A stretch of DNA of 64,000 nt from Desulfuromonas sp. (GCA_012026975.1 VEPG01000008.1:22744-86743), one strand, 5' to 3'. Numbered from the stretch's first letter, positions 7,361 to 17,382 are shown. The notes: generated by a model not told the origin, from the sequence alone. Program-made: numbers and translations.

Positions 7361-8518
7361 ATGAATATTCATGAGTATCAGGCCAAGGAGATCCTCAGCG
7401 GTTACGACATCGCCGTGCCGCGCGGCCGGGTCTGTCTGACTGCCGACCAGGTCGAGCGCGCCGCCAAGATGATGGGCGGGCACTGCGTGGTCAAGGCCCA
7501 GATCTATGCCGGCGGCCGCGGCAAGGCCGGCGGTGTCAAGGTGGTCCATCATCCCGAGCAGGCCCAGGAACTGGCCAAGGAGCTGTTCGCCCGCAAGCTG
7601 GTCACTCCGCAGACCGGCCCCGAGGGGTTGCGGGTGCGGCGCATCCTGGTCGAAGAGGCGGTGGAGATTGCCCGCGAGTTCTACCTCTCCATCACCCTCG
7701 ATCGCGGCGCCTCCCGTTACATCCTCATCGCCTCGGCGGAAGGCGGGGTCGAGATCGAGGAGGTCGCGGCCAAGACTCCCGACAAGATCCACAAACTGAC
7801 CATCGACCCGCTGACGGGACTGCGCTCCTACCAGGCACGCAAGATCGCCCTGGCTTTGGGGCTGACCGGGAGCCTGTGCGAGGATTGCGTCGAACTGATC
7901 CTCAGCCTCTACCGCGCCTGCCTGGAGAAGGACTGCGCCCTGGTCGAGGTCAACCCGTTGGTGGTGACCAAGGCCGGCTGGCTGATGGCAATGGACGCCA
8001 AGATGTCCTTCGACGACAACGCCATCTACCGGCACCGCGAGTACCCGGACATGGTCGACTACTCGCAGCTCGACACCCTGGAGATCACCGCCGGCAAGTA
8101 CGATCTGGCCTACATCAAGCTCGACGGCACCATCGGCTGCCTGGTCAACGGCGCCGGGCTGGCGATGGCCACCCTCGACGTTCTCAACGAGTGCGGCGGC
8201 AAACCGGCCAACTTCCTTGACGTCGGCGGCGGCGCCAGCCGCGAGAAGGTCGCCGAGGCGTTCAAGATCATTCTCCAGGATCCCGACGTGAAGGGGATCT
8301 TCGTCAACATCTTCGGCGGCATCATGCGCTGCGACGTCATCGCCCAGGGGGTCATCGAGGCCGCCAACGAAGTGCACTGCCCGCTGCCGATCGTGGTGCG
8401 CATGGACGGCAGCCAGGTCGAGGAGGGGAAACGGCTGCTGACCACCTCGGGACTCAACGTGCAGTGCGCCGACAACCTCGGCGATGGTGCGCAGCGCATC
8501 GTCAAAATGCTTGGCTAA
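7361..8518 (+). CDS. sucC: Succinyl-CoA ligase (ADP/GDP-forming) beta subunit
   Basis: Beta subunit of succinyl-CoA synthetase, a TCA-cycle enzyme interconverting succinyl-CoA and succinate with nucleotide phosphorylation. Length 385 matches the family. It opens with the ATP-grasp start [28 protein letters not shown] (about 46-61) is the nucleotide-binding loop region, and the C-terminal CoA-ligase domain contains [11 protein letters not shown] and [21 protein letters not shown] precedes the ATG. sucD follows after a 75-base gap holding an imperfect inverted repeat. Acetate-oxidising relatives often run the cycle with a succinyl-CoA:acetate CoA-transferase, so this ligase may be regulated by growth substrate. 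Confidence 0.97.
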   Translation: MNIHEYQAKEILSGYDIAVPRGRVCLTADQVERAAKMMGGHCVVKAQIYAGGRGKAGGVKVVHHPEQAQELAKELFARKLVTPQTGPEGLRVRRILVEEAVEIAREFYLSITLDRGASRYILIASAEGGVEIEEVAAKTPDKIHKLTIDPLTGLRSYQARKIALALGLTGSLCEDCVELILSLYRACLEKDCALVEVNPLVVTKAGWLMAMDAKMSFDDNAIYRHREYPDMVDYSQLDTLEITAGKYDLAYIKLDGTIGCLVNGAGLAMATLDVLNECGGKPANFLDVGGGASREKVAEAFKIILQDPDVKGIFVNIFGGIMRCDVIAQGVIEAANEVHCPLPIVVRMDGSQVEEGKRLLTTSGLNVQCADNLGDGAQRIVKMLG

Positions 8519-8519
8519 A

Positions 8520-8576
8520 GGCAAATGGTCAAAGGTCAATGGAAAATCCTTGGCCCTTAGCCTTTAACCTTTTGCC
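8520..8576. repeat. Imperfect inverted repeat between sucC and sucD
   Basis: Two 18-base arms, 8520-8537 and 8559-8576, pair at about 14 of 18 positions and contain AAAGG-type direct motifs. It lies just after the sucC stop and just before the sucD ribosome-binding site, so it may set the ratio of the two subunits or be a repeat-family remnant. Confidence 0.5.
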
Positions 8577-8593
8577 GCCTTTAGGAGAAAAAT

Positions 8594-9475
8594 ATGTCCA
8601 TCCTGCTCAATAAAGACTCGAAGGTGCTGGTCCAGGGGATCACCGGCCGCAGCGGTCTCTTTCATGCGCGCATGTGTCGCGAGTACGGCACCCAGATCGT
8701 CGCCGGGGTCACCCCGGGGAAGGGCGGCGTGCACGTCGAGGGGATTCCGGTGTTCAACACCGTCGAGGAAGCGGTGCGCTACACCCAGGCCAACGTGTCG
8801 ATGATCTTCGTGCCGCCGCCGAGTGCCGCCGACGCCATCCTCGAGGCTGCCGACGCCGGGCTGGAACTGGCGGTGTGCATCACCGAGGGGATCCCGGTGC
8901 GCGACATGGTGCCGGTCAAGCGCATCCTCGCCGACCACAAGATGAAACTGGTCGGCCCCAACTGCCCGGGACTGATCACCCCTGAGGAGAGCAAGGTCGG
9001 GATCATGCCCGGCTATATCCACAAGAAGGGGAAGATCGGCGTGGTTTCGCGTAGCGGCACCCTCACCTACGAAGCGGTCAAGCAGCTGACCGACGCGGGG
9101 CTCGGCCAATCGACCTGCGTCGGCATCGGCGGCGACCCGATCATCGGCCTGAACTTCATCGACTGCCTCAAGCTGTTCAACGACGATCCGAAAACCGAGG
9201 CGGTCTTCATGATCGGCGAGATCGGCGGCAGCGCCGAAGAGGAAGCCGCCGAGTGGGTCAAGGCCCACATGAAGAAGCCGGTGGCGGCCTTTATCGCCGG
9301 GGTCACCGCTCCGCCTGGGCGGCGCATGGGCCATGCCGGGGCGATCGTTACCGGCGGCAAGGGGAAAGCCGCCGACAAGATCGCCACCCTGCGCAACTGC
9401 GGCGTGAACGTGGCCGACAGCCCGACGCGAATGGGCGAGGCGATGCGGCAGATTCTGGAGAAGGGGAAAAGTTGA
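8594..9475 (+). CDS. sucD: Succinyl-CoA ligase alpha subunit
   Basis: Alpha subunit of succinyl-CoA synthetase, 293 residues. The CoA-binding Rossmann part contains [15 protein letters not shown] near residue 15, and the phosphohistidine loop is [14 protein letters not shown] near residue 245, the position of the active His in the family. [15 protein letters not shown] and [14 protein letters not shown] are further family motifs. The ATG is preceded by TAGGAG. It works with the sucC product upstream. Confidence 0.97.
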   Translation: MSILLNKDSKVLVQGITGRSGLFHARMCREYGTQIVAGVTPGKGGVHVEGIPVFNTVEEAVRYTQANVSMIFVPPPSAADAILEAADAGLELAVCITEGIPVRDMVPVKRILADHKMKLVGPNCPGLITPEESKVGIMPGYIHKKGKIGVVSRSGTLTYEAVKQLTDAGLGQSTCVGIGGDPIIGLNFIDCLKLFNDDPKTEAVFMIGEIGGSAEEEAAEWVKAHMKKPVAAFIAGVTAPPGRRMGHAGAIVTGGKGKAADKIATLRNCGVNVADSPTRMGEAMRQILEKGKS

Positions 9476-9529
9476 CTTTCACACTGCTCTGCTCCTATCA
9501 TTTGCTGAGAAGTTGACGTGCATCATCGC

Positions 9530-9553
9530 GACGGCCGGATTTTTCCGGCCGTC
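9530..9553. terminator. Strong hairpin between sucD and def
   Basis: Perfect arms GACGGCCGGA / TCCGGCCGTC (9530-9539, 9544-9553) with a TTTT loop. The 3' side lacks a clear T-run (CGTTTC), so it may be a weak terminator, an attenuator or an mRNA end stabiliser. Confidence 0.5.
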
Positions 9554-9571
9554 CGTTTCAGGAGCATGAGG

Positions 9572-10090
9572 ATGTCCATCCTGCGCATCCATCACTATCC
9601 CGATCCGGTTCTCAAGCTGAAGGCTGAACGGATCACCGTCTTCGACACCGAGTTGCGTGCCTTGGCCAGCCACATGCTGGAGACCATGTATGCCGCGCCG
9701 GGGGTGGGGCTGGCCGCCCCGCAGGTCGGGATCAGCCGGCGGCTGATCGTGCTCGACTGCTCGCCCAAGGACGGTGACCGGCAGCCGCTGGTTGCCGTCA
9801 ATCCGGAAATCCTCGCCCGCGAGGGGGAGTGCTGTGAAGAGGAAGGGTGCCTGTCGGTCCCCGAGTATTACGCCAAGGTGGTGCGCAGCGAAAAGGTGCG
9901 GGTGCGCTTCCAGGAGATCGACGGCACACCGCGCGAAATCGAGGCCGACGGCCTGTGGGCGATCTGCTTCCAGCACGAAATCGACCATCTCGACGGCATC
10001 CTCTTCGTCGATCGGCTCTCCCCGCTCAAACGCAGCCTGTTCCGCAAGAAGTACCAGAAGATCCAGGAACAGCGGCAGGAGCAGTTGTGA
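9572..10090 (+). CDS. def: Peptide deformylase
   Basis: Metalloenzyme of 172 residues removing the N-formyl group from nascent proteins. All three family motifs are present: GVGLAAPQVG (about 45-54), EEGCLSVP with the metal-binding Cys, and QHEIDHLDG with the HExxH pair of metal ligands and catalytic Glu. The start at 9572 is chosen over upstream starts because AGGAG lies 8 bases before it and the product then begins MSILRIHHYPDPVLK, the usual deformylase start. The stop overlaps the fmt start (GTGA). Confidence 0.97.
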   Translation: MSILRIHHYPDPVLKLKAERITVFDTELRALASHMLETMYAAPGVGLAAPQVGISRRLIVLDCSPKDGDRQPLVAVNPEILAREGECCEEEGCLSVPEYYAKVVRSEKVRVRFQEIDGTPREIEADGLWAICFQHEIDHLDGILFVDRLSPLKRSLFRKKYQKIQEQRQEQL

Positions 10091-11037
10091 TCGCTGCCGC
10101 AAGCATCCGCACCGTCTTCATGGGCACGCCGGAATTCGCCCTGCCGACGCTGGAGGGGCTGTTCGCCGCCGGGGTCGACCTGGTCGGCGTCTACACCCAA
10201 CCCGACCGGCCCAGCGGCCGCGGCAAACAGCTGACCCCGCCACCGGTCAAACAACTTGCCCTGGAACACGGGATTCCCGTGTTCCAGCCGCTCAAGCTGC
10301 GCCTCCCCGAAGTGGTCGAGGAACTGCGGGCGCTGGCTCCCGACCTGATCGTGGTCGTCGCCTACGGGCAGATTCTCCCCAAGAGCGTCCTTGAGATCCC
10401 GCGCTACGGCTGCATCAACGTCCACGCCTCGCTCCTGCCCAAATACCGTGGCGCGGCGCCTATCAATAAGGCGATCGTCGACGGCGAAACCGAAACCGGG
10501 GTAACGACCATGTACATGGATGTCGGCCTCGACACCGGCGACATGCTGGTCAAAAAGACCACGCCGATCGGCCCGTTGGAAACCGCCGGCCAGCTCCATG
10601 ACCGTCTGGCCGTTCTCGGCCGGGAGGCGCTGGCGGAGACGTTAGAGCGGTTGTGCGCCGGCACCTTGCACCGCGAGCAACAGGCTGATGCCTTGAGCTG
10701 CTACGCACCGATGCTCAAGAAGGAAGACGGGCGCATCGACTGGAACCGTTCCGCCCCGGAACTGCACAACCAGGTGCGCGGCCTCGACCCGTGGCCGGGT
10801 GCCTATACCTTCCTGGCCGGCGAGCCGCTCAAGCTGGCCCGGACCCTCCCGCTTGACGAGGCGCACTCCGCCGCGCCGGGAACGATCCTGGCCGCCAGCG
10901 GGGACGGCGTGCACATTGCCTGCGGCCAAGGAGTGCTGCGCGTGGGCGAACTGCAGCTCCCCGGGCGCAGGCGCCTGCCGGCCGCCGAGTTCCTGCGCGG
11001 CAGCCCGCTCCCCCCCGGCACCTGCCTCACCCCGTGA
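10087..11037 (+). CDS. fmt: Methionyl-tRNA formyltransferase
   Basis: Formylates initiator Met-tRNA using 10-formyl-THF; 316 residues, as in E. coli. The start is GTG at 10087, overlapping the def stop by 4 bases, giving IRTVFMGTPEFALP near the N-terminus. The catalytic region NVHASLLPKYRGAAP (about 113-127) holds the conserved Asn, His and SLLP loop, and the C-terminal tRNA-binding domain starts around 210. The def-fmt pair is a widely conserved arrangement in which formylation and deformylation genes are co-expressed. Confidence 0.96.
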   Translation: MIAAASIRTVFMGTPEFALPTLEGLFAAGVDLVGVYTQPDRPSGRGKQLTPPPVKQLALEHGIPVFQPLKLRLPEVVEELRALAPDLIVVVAYGQILPKSVLEIPRYGCINVHASLLPKYRGAAPINKAIVDGETETGVTTMYMDVGLDTGDMLVKKTTPIGPLETAGQLHDRLAVLGREALAETLERLCAGTLHREQQADALSCYAPMLKKEDGRIDWNRSAPELHNQVRGLDPWPGAYTFLAGEPLKLARTLPLDEAHSAAPGTILAASGDGVHIACGQGVLRVGELQLPGRRRLPAAEFLRGSPLPPGTCLTP

Positions 11038-11038
11038 C

Positions 11039-11827
11039 ATGATCCCCAACGACGACGCCAGCACCCTGCACCGTCCGCGCAAACGACTCTTTATCGGCGT
11101 ACTGTGCGGGGCCTGCGCCGCGGTTCTGCTGCTGGCCTTTCTGCTCTGGTGGGTCCCGAGCGTCGGCCTGGCCAACATCCACCCGGCTCTCCCCGTCGTC
11201 TTCGGCACGGTCCTCGGCGCCACGGCCCTGCTGCTGGTCGCCGGCCTGGGTCTGCTGATCCTGACCCTGCTCACGGGCCGCGACCTGTTCTTTTCGGACC
11301 GGCTGCGCGGCATCGTCATCAAATACCTCTTCCCCGGGATCATCGCCCTGGGGCGCCGCTGCGGACTCGATCGCGACACCCTGCAGCAGTCGTTCATCGC
11401 CCTCAACAACCAGCTGGTGCGCGCCCGCCACCTGCGCGTGCCGCCGGATCGGACCCTGCTCCTGCTGCCGCACTGCATCCAGCTGTTCGACTGCGAGATC
11501 AAGATCACCGGCGACGTCGGCAAGTGCGCGCGCTGCGGCCAGTGCGACATCAGCGGCCTGGGTGAGCTGGCCGACCGCTACGGCATCCCCATCGCGGTCG
11601 CCACCGGCGGCACCCTGGCCCGCAAGATCATCGTCGAGCGCCGCCCCCGTTTCATCCTGGCCGTCGCCTGCGAGCGCGATCTCTCCACCGGAATCCGCGA
11701 CGCCTACCCCCTGCCGGTGATTGGCATCCTCAACAGCCGCCCGCACGGCCCCTGCTTCAATACCGAGCTTATCCTCGACGAGGTCGAAGCCGCCCTGCGC
11801 GAGCATGTCGTCTCCGGAACCCCTTGA
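11039..11827 (+). CDS. DUF116 membrane protein
   Basis: Protein of 262 residues with two N-terminal membrane segments (about 18-40 and 50-75) and a cytoplasmic DUF116 domain. The domain carries clustered cysteines, LPHCIQLFDCEIK and GKCARCGQCDI (about residues 140-175), a pattern suited to zinc or an iron-sulfur cluster, and a further GPCFNTELILDE near the end. It starts one base after fmt, so it is co-expressed with def and fmt. The biochemical role of DUF116 is unknown to me; the linkage to translation-initiation genes is only positional. Confidence 0.85.
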   Translation: MIPNDDASTLHRPRKRLFIGVLCGACAAVLLLAFLLWWVPSVGLANIHPALPVVFGTVLGATALLLVAGLGLLILTLLTGRDLFFSDRLRGIVIKYLFPGIIALGRRCGLDRDTLQQSFIALNNQLVRARHLRVPPDRTLLLLPHCIQLFDCEIKITGDVGKCARCGQCDISGLGELADRYGIPIAVATGGTLARKIIVERRPRFILAVACERDLSTGIRDAYPLPVIGILNSRPHGPCFNTELILDEVEAALREHVVSGTP

Positions 11828-11852
11828 TTTCCCGTCGAACCGTGTCTATATT
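11824..11852 (+). promoter_or_regulatory. Candidate sigma70 promoter for htpX
   Basis: TTGATT (11824-11829), 17-base spacer, TATATT (11847-11852). It begins at the end of the DUF116 gene and lies 70 bases upstream of the htpX start. Confidence 0.5.
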
Positions 11853-11922
11853 GAATGTGCTTGGAAACGTTGAGCCAACCGGCGTGCTGCGGCGCGCCCT
11901 TTCTTATTGAGGGATCGACATC

Positions 11923-12765
11923 ATGAACACCTTGCGCACCTTCATTCTGCTGACCGTGCTGACCCTGGTGCTGGTCTTCGTCGGCGGCATGATCGGCGGT
12001 CAGGGCGGCGCGCTGATCGCCCTGATCCTGGCCGGCGTGATGAACCTGGGCTCCTACTGGTTCTCCGACAAGATCGTCATCGCCATGTACCGCGGCGAGC
12101 AGATCACCAGCGGCCCGCTCTATGAGGTGGTCGCCGAAATCTGTCAGCGCAACCAGCTGCCGATGCCACGCGTCTACATGCTGCCGCAGCCGACCCCCAA
12201 CGCCTTCGCCACCGGGCGCAACCCGCAGCACGCGGTGGTCGCCGCCACCGAAGGGATTCTCAACATCCTCTCCCGCGAGGAGCTTTCCGGGGTGATGGCC
12301 CACGAGATGAGCCACGTCATGCACCGCGACATCCTCATCGGCTCGATCGCCGCGACCATCGCCGGGGCGATCGCCTACCTGGCCCATATGGCCCAGTGGG
12401 CGGCGATCTTCGGCGGTTTCGGCCGCGACGACGACGAAGGGAGCAACCCGATCGCGATGATCGCCCTGGCGATCATTGCGCCGATCGCCGCCATGCTGGT
12501 GCAGATGGCGATCTCCCGTTCGCGCGAGTACCTCGCCGACGAGGGCGGCGCGAAACTCTGCGGCAACCCGTTCTACCTGGCCAACGCCCTGCGCAAGCTG
12601 GAGATGGCCAACCAGACCATGCCGATGCACCGGGTCAATGAGGCCACCGCCCACATGTTCATTGTCAGCCCGCTGCGCGGCGGCGGCATCGCCTCGCTCT
12701 TCTCCACCCATCCGCCGATGGCCGAGCGGATCAAGCGGCTGGAGGGGATGCGGTCACTGCCGTAA
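11923..12765 (+). CDS. htpX: HtpX-family membrane zinc metalloprotease
   Basis: M48-family protease of the cytoplasmic membrane that degrades misfolded membrane proteins; 280 residues. Two N-terminal membrane segments (about 5-22 and 25-45), then the zinc motif HEMSH in [12 protein letters not shown] (about 126-137) and the third zinc ligand Glu in [14 protein letters not shown] (about 205). Another membrane pair lies in between. It has its own candidate promoter and a strong terminator, so it is a stand-alone gene between DUF116 and rsmB. Confidence 0.94.
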   Translation: MNTLRTFILLTVLTLVLVFVGGMIGGQGGALIALILAGVMNLGSYWFSDKIVIAMYRGEQITSGPLYEVVAEICQRNQLPMPRVYMLPQPTPNAFATGRNPQHAVVAATEGILNILSREELSGVMAHEMSHVMHRDILIGSIAATIAGAIAYLAHMAQWAAIFGGFGRDDDEGSNPIAMIALAIIAPIAAMLVQMAISRSREYLADEGGAKLCGNPFYLANALRKLEMANQTMPMHRVNEATAHMFIVSPLRGGGIASLFSTHPPMAERIKRLEGMRSLP

Positions 12766-12791
12766 TGCCGACCTCCTTTGCCAACTCTTCA

Positions 12792-12815
12792 GGCGGCCCC
12801 CGCGGCCGCCTTTTT
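12792..12815 (+). terminator. Rho-independent terminator of htpX
   Basis: GGCGGCC / GGCCGCC (12792-12798, 12804-12810), 5-base loop, then TTTTT. Confidence 0.9.
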
Positions 12816-12838
12816 CGTCGCTACCTTGGAGCCCGCTG

Positions 12839-14185
12839 ATGACCATCGACCCGCGCCGCCTCGCCTTCGACATCCTTGAGCGGGTGCAGGGTGGCGGCTT
12901 CGCCGACCGCACCCTCGATGCCGCGCTGCAGCGCTATCCCCAGCTCGATCCGCGCGATCGGGGGCTGGCCACCGAACTGGTCTACGGCGTGCTGCGCCAG
13001 CAGGGGCGGCTCGACTACGCCCTGGCGCGCTTTTGCAAGCAGCCGCTGGCCAAGCTCGAGAACCGGGTACTGTTCCTGCTGCGCTTGGGCGCCTACCAGA
13101 TTCTCTGTCTCGACCGGGTGCCGGATTCGGCAGCGGTCGATACCACCGTGCAACTCACCCGCCAGCTCAAGCTGGAACGCGCCACCGGCTTCGTCAACGG
13201 CATCCTGCGCGCCCTGGCCCGCGGCCGGGATCAGTTGTCCTGGCCAAAGGCCGACCGCGACCCGCTGGGACACCTGCAGCACACCCTCTCCCTGCCGCAG
13301 TGGCTGGCACAGCGCTGGCTCCAGGAACTGGGCGGCGAAGAGGCCCGGCAGCTGGCCGGCAGCCTGCTGGAACCGGCGCCTTTCAGCGTGCGCGTCAACA
13401 CCCTCAAGACCGCTCGGGCCAGCTTCCTCGCCGCTCTGACCGGCGCCGGCCATCACGGCGAAGCGACCCGCTTCGCCCCCGAAGGGGTGATCATCCGGGA
13501 GCGGTCCCAGGCGCCGCTCCCCGGCGATGCCGAAGGCTTATACCAGGTGCAGGACGAAGCGAGCATGCTGATCGCCCACCTGCTGGCCCCGCAACCCGGC
13601 GAGCGCCTGCTCGATGCCTGCGCCGCCCCCGGCGGCAAGACCACCCATCTCGCCGCCCTGACCGGCAATCGCGCCACGATTACCGCCCTCGATCTGTACC
13701 CCCAGCGGACCCGCCTGGTCGAACAGGGAGCGGCACGGCTGGGGTGTGCCGGCATCACTGCCCGCACCTGGGACCTGACCCTCCCGCCGCCGTTCCTTCC
13801 CCCGGAGAGTTGCGACGGCGTGCTGGTCGATGCACCGTGCAGCGGGCTCGGCGTGTTGCGCCGCAACCCCGAGGCCCGCTGGCGCCTGCAACCGGCGGAC
13901 ATCGTCGTGCTCGCCGAGCGGCAGGCGATGATTCTGAAGCAGGCCGCCGCCCTGGTAAAACCCGGCGGGCGCCTGCTGTACGCGGTCTGCACCGTCACGC
14001 CGGAGGAGACCGACCGCCAGGTCGCTGATTTCCTCGCGCGACATCCCGACTTCCGCCTGCAGTCCCTCGCGGATACGGTGCCGGAGCACTGGCGCGACCT
14101 GCTCGACGAGCAGGGGTGCCTGCGGAGCTGGCCGCACCGCTTCGGGCTCGACGGCTTCTTCGCCGCGCGCCTGCTTCGCCGCTGA
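12839..14185 (+). CDS. rsmB: 16S rRNA (cytosine-967-C5) methyltransferase RsmB
   Basis: 448 residues. The N-terminal ~140 residues form a NusB-like RNA-binding domain ([18 protein letters not shown]), followed by the SAM-dependent methyltransferase: [16 protein letters not shown] (about 255-270) is the SAM loop and [15 protein letters not shown] (about 330) carries one catalytic cysteine; VCTVTPEE (about 385) is the second conserved region. The ATG at 12839 is used because the conserved N-terminal domain begins there, although an open frame runs further upstream through htpX. Confidence 0.95.
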   Translation: MTIDPRRLAFDILERVQGGGFADRTLDAALQRYPQLDPRDRGLATELVYGVLRQQGRLDYALARFCKQPLAKLENRVLFLLRLGAYQILCLDRVPDSAAVDTTVQLTRQLKLERATGFVNGILRALARGRDQLSWPKADRDPLGHLQHTLSLPQWLAQRWLQELGGEEARQLAGSLLEPAPFSVRVNTLKTARASFLAALTGAGHHGEATRFAPEGVIIRERSQAPLPGDAEGLYQVQDEASMLIAHLLAPQPGERLLDACAAPGGKTTHLAALTGNRATITALDLYPQRTRLVEQGAARLGCAGITARTWDLTLPPPFLPPESCDGVLVDAPCSGLGVLRRNPEARWRLQPADIVVLAERQAMILKQAAALVKPGGRLLYAVCTVTPEETDRQVADFLARHPDFRLQSLADTVPEHWRDLLDEQGCLRSWPHRFGLDGFFAARLLRR

Positions 14186-14282
14186 TCGGTCGTCCCGTCC
14201 GGCATTTGTTGAAAAAATCCGCGGTTGGGTTTACAAAGAGGAGATTCTACCAGTGCGGCCCCGCCGCCGGATGGAGCCTCCC

Positions 14283-14948
14283 ATGATCAAGATCGCGCCC
14301 TCGATCCTCTCCGCCGACTTCGCCCGACTCGGCGAGGAGATCCAGGCCGTCGCCAAAGCCGGCGCCGACTATATCCACGTCGATGTCATGGACGGTCACT
14401 TCGTCCCCAACCTCACCATTGGCCCGCTGGTGGTCGAGGCGGTGCGCAAGGTGACCAGCCTGCCGCTGGACGTGCACCTGATGATCGAGAACCCGGATCG
14501 CTACATCCCCGAGTTCGCCAGGGCCGGCGCCGATCTCATCACCGTCCACCAGGAGGCGGTGCCGCATCTGCACCGCACCGTGCAACTGATCAAAAGCCTG
14601 GGGAAAAAGGCCGGCGTCTCGATTAATCCCGCCACCCCGGCCACAGCCCTCGACGTGATCCTCGATGACCTCGACCTGGTCCTGGTGATGACCGTCAACC
14701 CCGGCTTTGGCGGCCAGGGATTCATCGACAGCGGTCTCGCCAAGATCGCCGCCCTGCGCCACGAGATCGATCGCCGGGGCCTGACCGTCGAACTCGAGGT
14801 CGATGGCGGGGTGAAGCCCGACAACATCGCCCGCATCGCCGCGGCCGGTGCCGAGGTCTTTGTCGCCGGCAGCGCGGTGTTCGGTACCCGCGATTACGCC
14901 GCAACCATCCTGGAGCTGCGCCGGCGCGCCAGCAATGCCCACGCGTAG
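14283..14948 (+). CDS. rpe: Ribulose-phosphate 3-epimerase
   Basis: Pentose-phosphate pathway TIM-barrel enzyme, 221 residues, interconverting ribulose-5-P and xylulose-5-P. Metal and catalytic motifs: [13 protein letters not shown] (about 32-44), DVHLMI (about 65), [13 protein letters not shown] (about 138-150) and [10 protein letters not shown] (about 174) with the second catalytic Asp. The start at 14283 ([13 protein letters not shown]) is preferred over an upstream in-frame ATG on homology. It lies about 97 bases after rsmB. Confidence 0.96.
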   Translation: MIKIAPSILSADFARLGEEIQAVAKAGADYIHVDVMDGHFVPNLTIGPLVVEAVRKVTSLPLDVHLMIENPDRYIPEFARAGADLITVHQEAVPHLHRTVQLIKSLGKKAGVSINPATPATALDVILDDLDLVLVMTVNPGFGGQGFIDSGLAKIAALRHEIDRRGLTVELEVDGGVKPDNIARIAAAGAEVFVAGSAVFGTRDYAATILELRRRASNAHA

Positions 14949-14962
14949 CATGGCAGGCTGAG

Positions 14963-15544
14963 ATGCTCGACCGTGCCTGGCTGAGCAGGCGCCTGCACGT
15001 CTTCCCGCAGCGGACCATCCCGCTGGAGACGCTGCGCCCGGCGGCCGTCCTCCTCCCCCTGCTGATCCGCGACGGCGAGGAGTGCGTGCTCTTCACCCGC
15101 CGCACCGAGCACCTGCCGCACCATGCCGGGGAAATTTCCTTTCCCGGCGGCGCCCGTCACGCCGATGATGCCGATTTGGCCGCCACCGCCCTGCGCGAGA
15201 CCGAAGAGGAGATCGGCGTCCCTGCCGCCAGCATCCAGCTGCATGGTCGCCTCGACGACTTCTGGTCGATCCACGGCTACCACGTGGTGCCGTTCGTCGG
15301 CACCATCCCTCATCCGTTCTCCTACCAGGTCGCCGATTACGAAATTACGGAAATCATCGAGGCGCCCCTCGACCACTTCCGCGCTCCCGGCGTACACCAC
15401 ATCGAGGACTGGACCCATCACGGCCGGGTGCACCCGGTCGACTTCTACCGTTACGGCGACCACGTAATCTGGGGGTTGACCGCCGCCATCCTCCGTCAGT
15501 TCCTCGAAGTGACCGACCCAACCGTCCGCGAGGTCCGGCCATGA
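14963..15544 (+). CDS. NUDIX hydrolase, probable CoA pyrophosphatase
   Basis: 193-residue Nudix enzyme. The Nudix box runs from GGARHADDAD through RETEEEIG (about residues 58-80). Directly upstream, FTRRTEHLPHHAGEISFPGG matches the extended motif described for the CoA-hydrolysing subfamily (NudL/YeaB-like), so it probably splits CoA or its derivatives into phosphopantetheine and 3',5'-ADP. Its TGA overlaps the ATG of the next gene (ATGA), indicating translational coupling to the methionine gene. Confidence 0.88.
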   Translation: MLDRAWLSRRLHVFPQRTIPLETLRPAAVLLPLLIRDGEECVLFTRRTEHLPHHAGEISFPGGARHADDADLAATALRETEEEIGVPAASIQLHGRLDDFWSIHGYHVVPFVGTIPHPFSYQVADYEITEIIEAPLDHFRAPGVHHIEDWTHHGRVHPVDFYRYGDHVIWGLTAAILRQFLEVTDPTVREVRP

Positions 15545-17382
15545 CCCCCGCCGAACGTCGCCGCCAGCTGCTCGAACGCCTTGCGCTCGGCCCGGTCATC
15601 GTCGGTGACGGCGGCATGGGCACCCAGCTCCATCACCGCGGCGCTCCGCCGGATGCGGTCTTCGAATACCTCAACCTGATCAACGCCGATCTGGTCGGCC
15701 GGGTTCATGCCGATTACGCCGCCGCCGGTGCCGAACTGCTGGAAACCAACACCTTTGGGGCCAATGCCCTGCGGTTGGCCGCCTACGGCCTGGAGCCCAA
15801 GGTGGCACTGATCAATCTGGCCGGCGCCAGGCTCGCCCGGGAGGCGGCCGGACCGGGACGGTTCGTCGCCGGCTCGGTCGGGCCGCTGCTGTCGCCACGC
15901 GGCAGCGAGGTCGAAACCGAGGCCGCCGCCCGCAAGACGCTATGGCGCGAGCAGATGACGGCCTTGGCCGATGGCGGCGTCGACTGCTTTCTGCTCGAAA
16001 CCTTCCCCAGTGTCACCGAGCTGTTGCTCGCCCTGGAGGTGGCCCGGGAGTTCGACCTGCCGGCCATTGCCCAACTGGCCTTCATGGAGGGCGGCTTTAC
16101 CGGCGATGGCCTGAACGTCGAACAGGCCGCCCGGCGGCTGGCTCTCGCCGAACCCGCCGCCATCGGTGCCAACTGCGGCGCCGGTCCGCGCGAGTTGGTC
16201 ATGGTCCTGCGGCGGTTGGCGGCGGCGACCGACCGGCCGCTGTCGGCCTTCCCCAACTCCGGCTTTCCCGAACGGGTCGACGGCCGCATTCTCTACCTGG
16301 CCACCCCCGATTATTTTGCCGCTCTGGGCATGGAGATGGCCGATGCCGGGGCCGGTCTGATCGGCGGCTGCTGCGGGACCGGCCCGGCTCACGTGCAGGC
16401 CCTGGCCGCGGCGCTGCGGGGATACCGGCCGGGCATCCGCAGCCACACCGCCGGCGCAGTGACGACATCTCGCCAGCCGAAGCCGGCCATGACTCCCGAC
16501 CGGCGCTTTCTTGACGCCTGGGGAACCCGCCCGGTCATCACCGTCGAACTCGACGTTCCCAAAGGGCTCGATATCGCCGCCACCCTGGAGCGGGCCCGCA
16601 CCCTGGCAAACAACGGGGTCGACGCCATTACCCTGGCGGAAAACCCGCTGGCGCGCATCCGCATGAGCAACCTCGCTCTGGCCGCCCGTCTCCAGGCCGA
16701 GCTTGGCATCGAGGTGATCGCCCATGTCACCGGCCGCGACCGCAACCTGCTCGGACTGCACTCGGCGCTGATGGGCGCCCACCTCCTCGGCATCCGCAAT
16801 GTGCTGGCGGTAACCGGCGATCCCGTGTCAGTCGGGAGCGAAAGCGGGGCGAGCAACGTTTTCGACCTCAACTCCGTCGGACTGCTGCGCTTGATCGACG
16901 CGCTCAATCACGGCCGCAACCTGTACGGCGCCGAGCTTGACGACACCACCCGGTTCCTGGCCGGCTGCGCCTTCAACCCGAATGTTGCCGACCTCACCGG
17001 CCAACTGCGCAAGCTGGAGAAAAAACTGGCGGCCGGCGCCCGCTTCGTCCTGACCCAACCGCTCTTCGATCCACTGGTTCTCGAACGGATGATGGCGGCC
17101 ACCAGACCATACGCCGTGCCGGTCCTGGTGGGTCTGATGCCGTTGGTCAGTGAACGCAATGCCGAGTTCCTGCACAACGAGGTTCCGGGGATCTTGCTGC
17201 CGGACCAGGTGCGGCATAGAATGCGCGGGGCCAGGGGTGCCGACGGCGCCCGTCAAGGGATGGCGATCTGTCGGGAGTTATTGGCAGAGGGGCAGAAGCA
17301 GGGAGTCGGCGGGTATTATCTGATTCCACCGTTCGGCAAGGTCGAACTGGCGCTGGAGCTGGTGGCGGTTATCCGGGGGTAG
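15541..17382 (+). CDS. Bifunctional homocysteine S-methyltransferase / 5,10-methylenetetrahydrofolate reductase
   Basis: 613-residue fusion joining the last two steps of methionine methyl supply. Residues 1 to about 300 form a homocysteine methyltransferase barrel with zinc-binding cysteines in ANCGAGP (about 212) and GGCCGTGP (about 278). After a linker, residues about 320-610 form a MetF-like flavin-dependent reductase (VTVELDVPKG, NVLAVTGDP, FVLTQPLFDP). YitJ of Bacillus has this architecture. It lacks the cobalamin-binding and activation domains of full MetH, so either methyl transfer uses a separate partner or the protein works differently. It overlaps the Nudix gene by 4 bases, and at its 3' end overlaps the convergent glutaredoxin by 14 bases. 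Confidence 0.93.
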   Translation: MTPAERRRQLLERLALGPVIVGDGGMGTQLHHRGAPPDAVFEYLNLINADLVGRVHADYAAAGAELLETNTFGANALRLAAYGLEPKVALINLAGARLAREAAGPGRFVAGSVGPLLSPRGSEVETEAAARKTLWREQMTALADGGVDCFLLETFPSVTELLLALEVAREFDLPAIAQLAFMEGGFTGDGLNVEQAARRLALAEPAAIGANCGAGPRELVMVLRRLAAATDRPLSAFPNSGFPERVDGRILYLATPDYFAALGMEMADAGAGLIGGCCGTGPAHVQALAAALRGYRPGIRSHTAGAVTTSRQPKPAMTPDRRFLDAWGTRPVITVELDVPKGLDIAATLERARTLANNGVDAITLAENPLARIRMSNLALAARLQAELGIEVIAHVTGRDRNLLGLHSALMGAHLLGIRNVLAVTGDPVSVGSESGASNVFDLNSVGLLRLIDALNHGRNLYGAELDDTTRFLAGCAFNPNVADLTGQLRKLEKKLAAGARFVLTQPLFDPLVLERMMAATRPYAVPVLVGLMPLVSERNAEFLHNEVPGILLPDQVRHRMRGARGADGARQGMAICRELLAEGQKQGVGGYYLIPPFGKVELALELVAVIRG

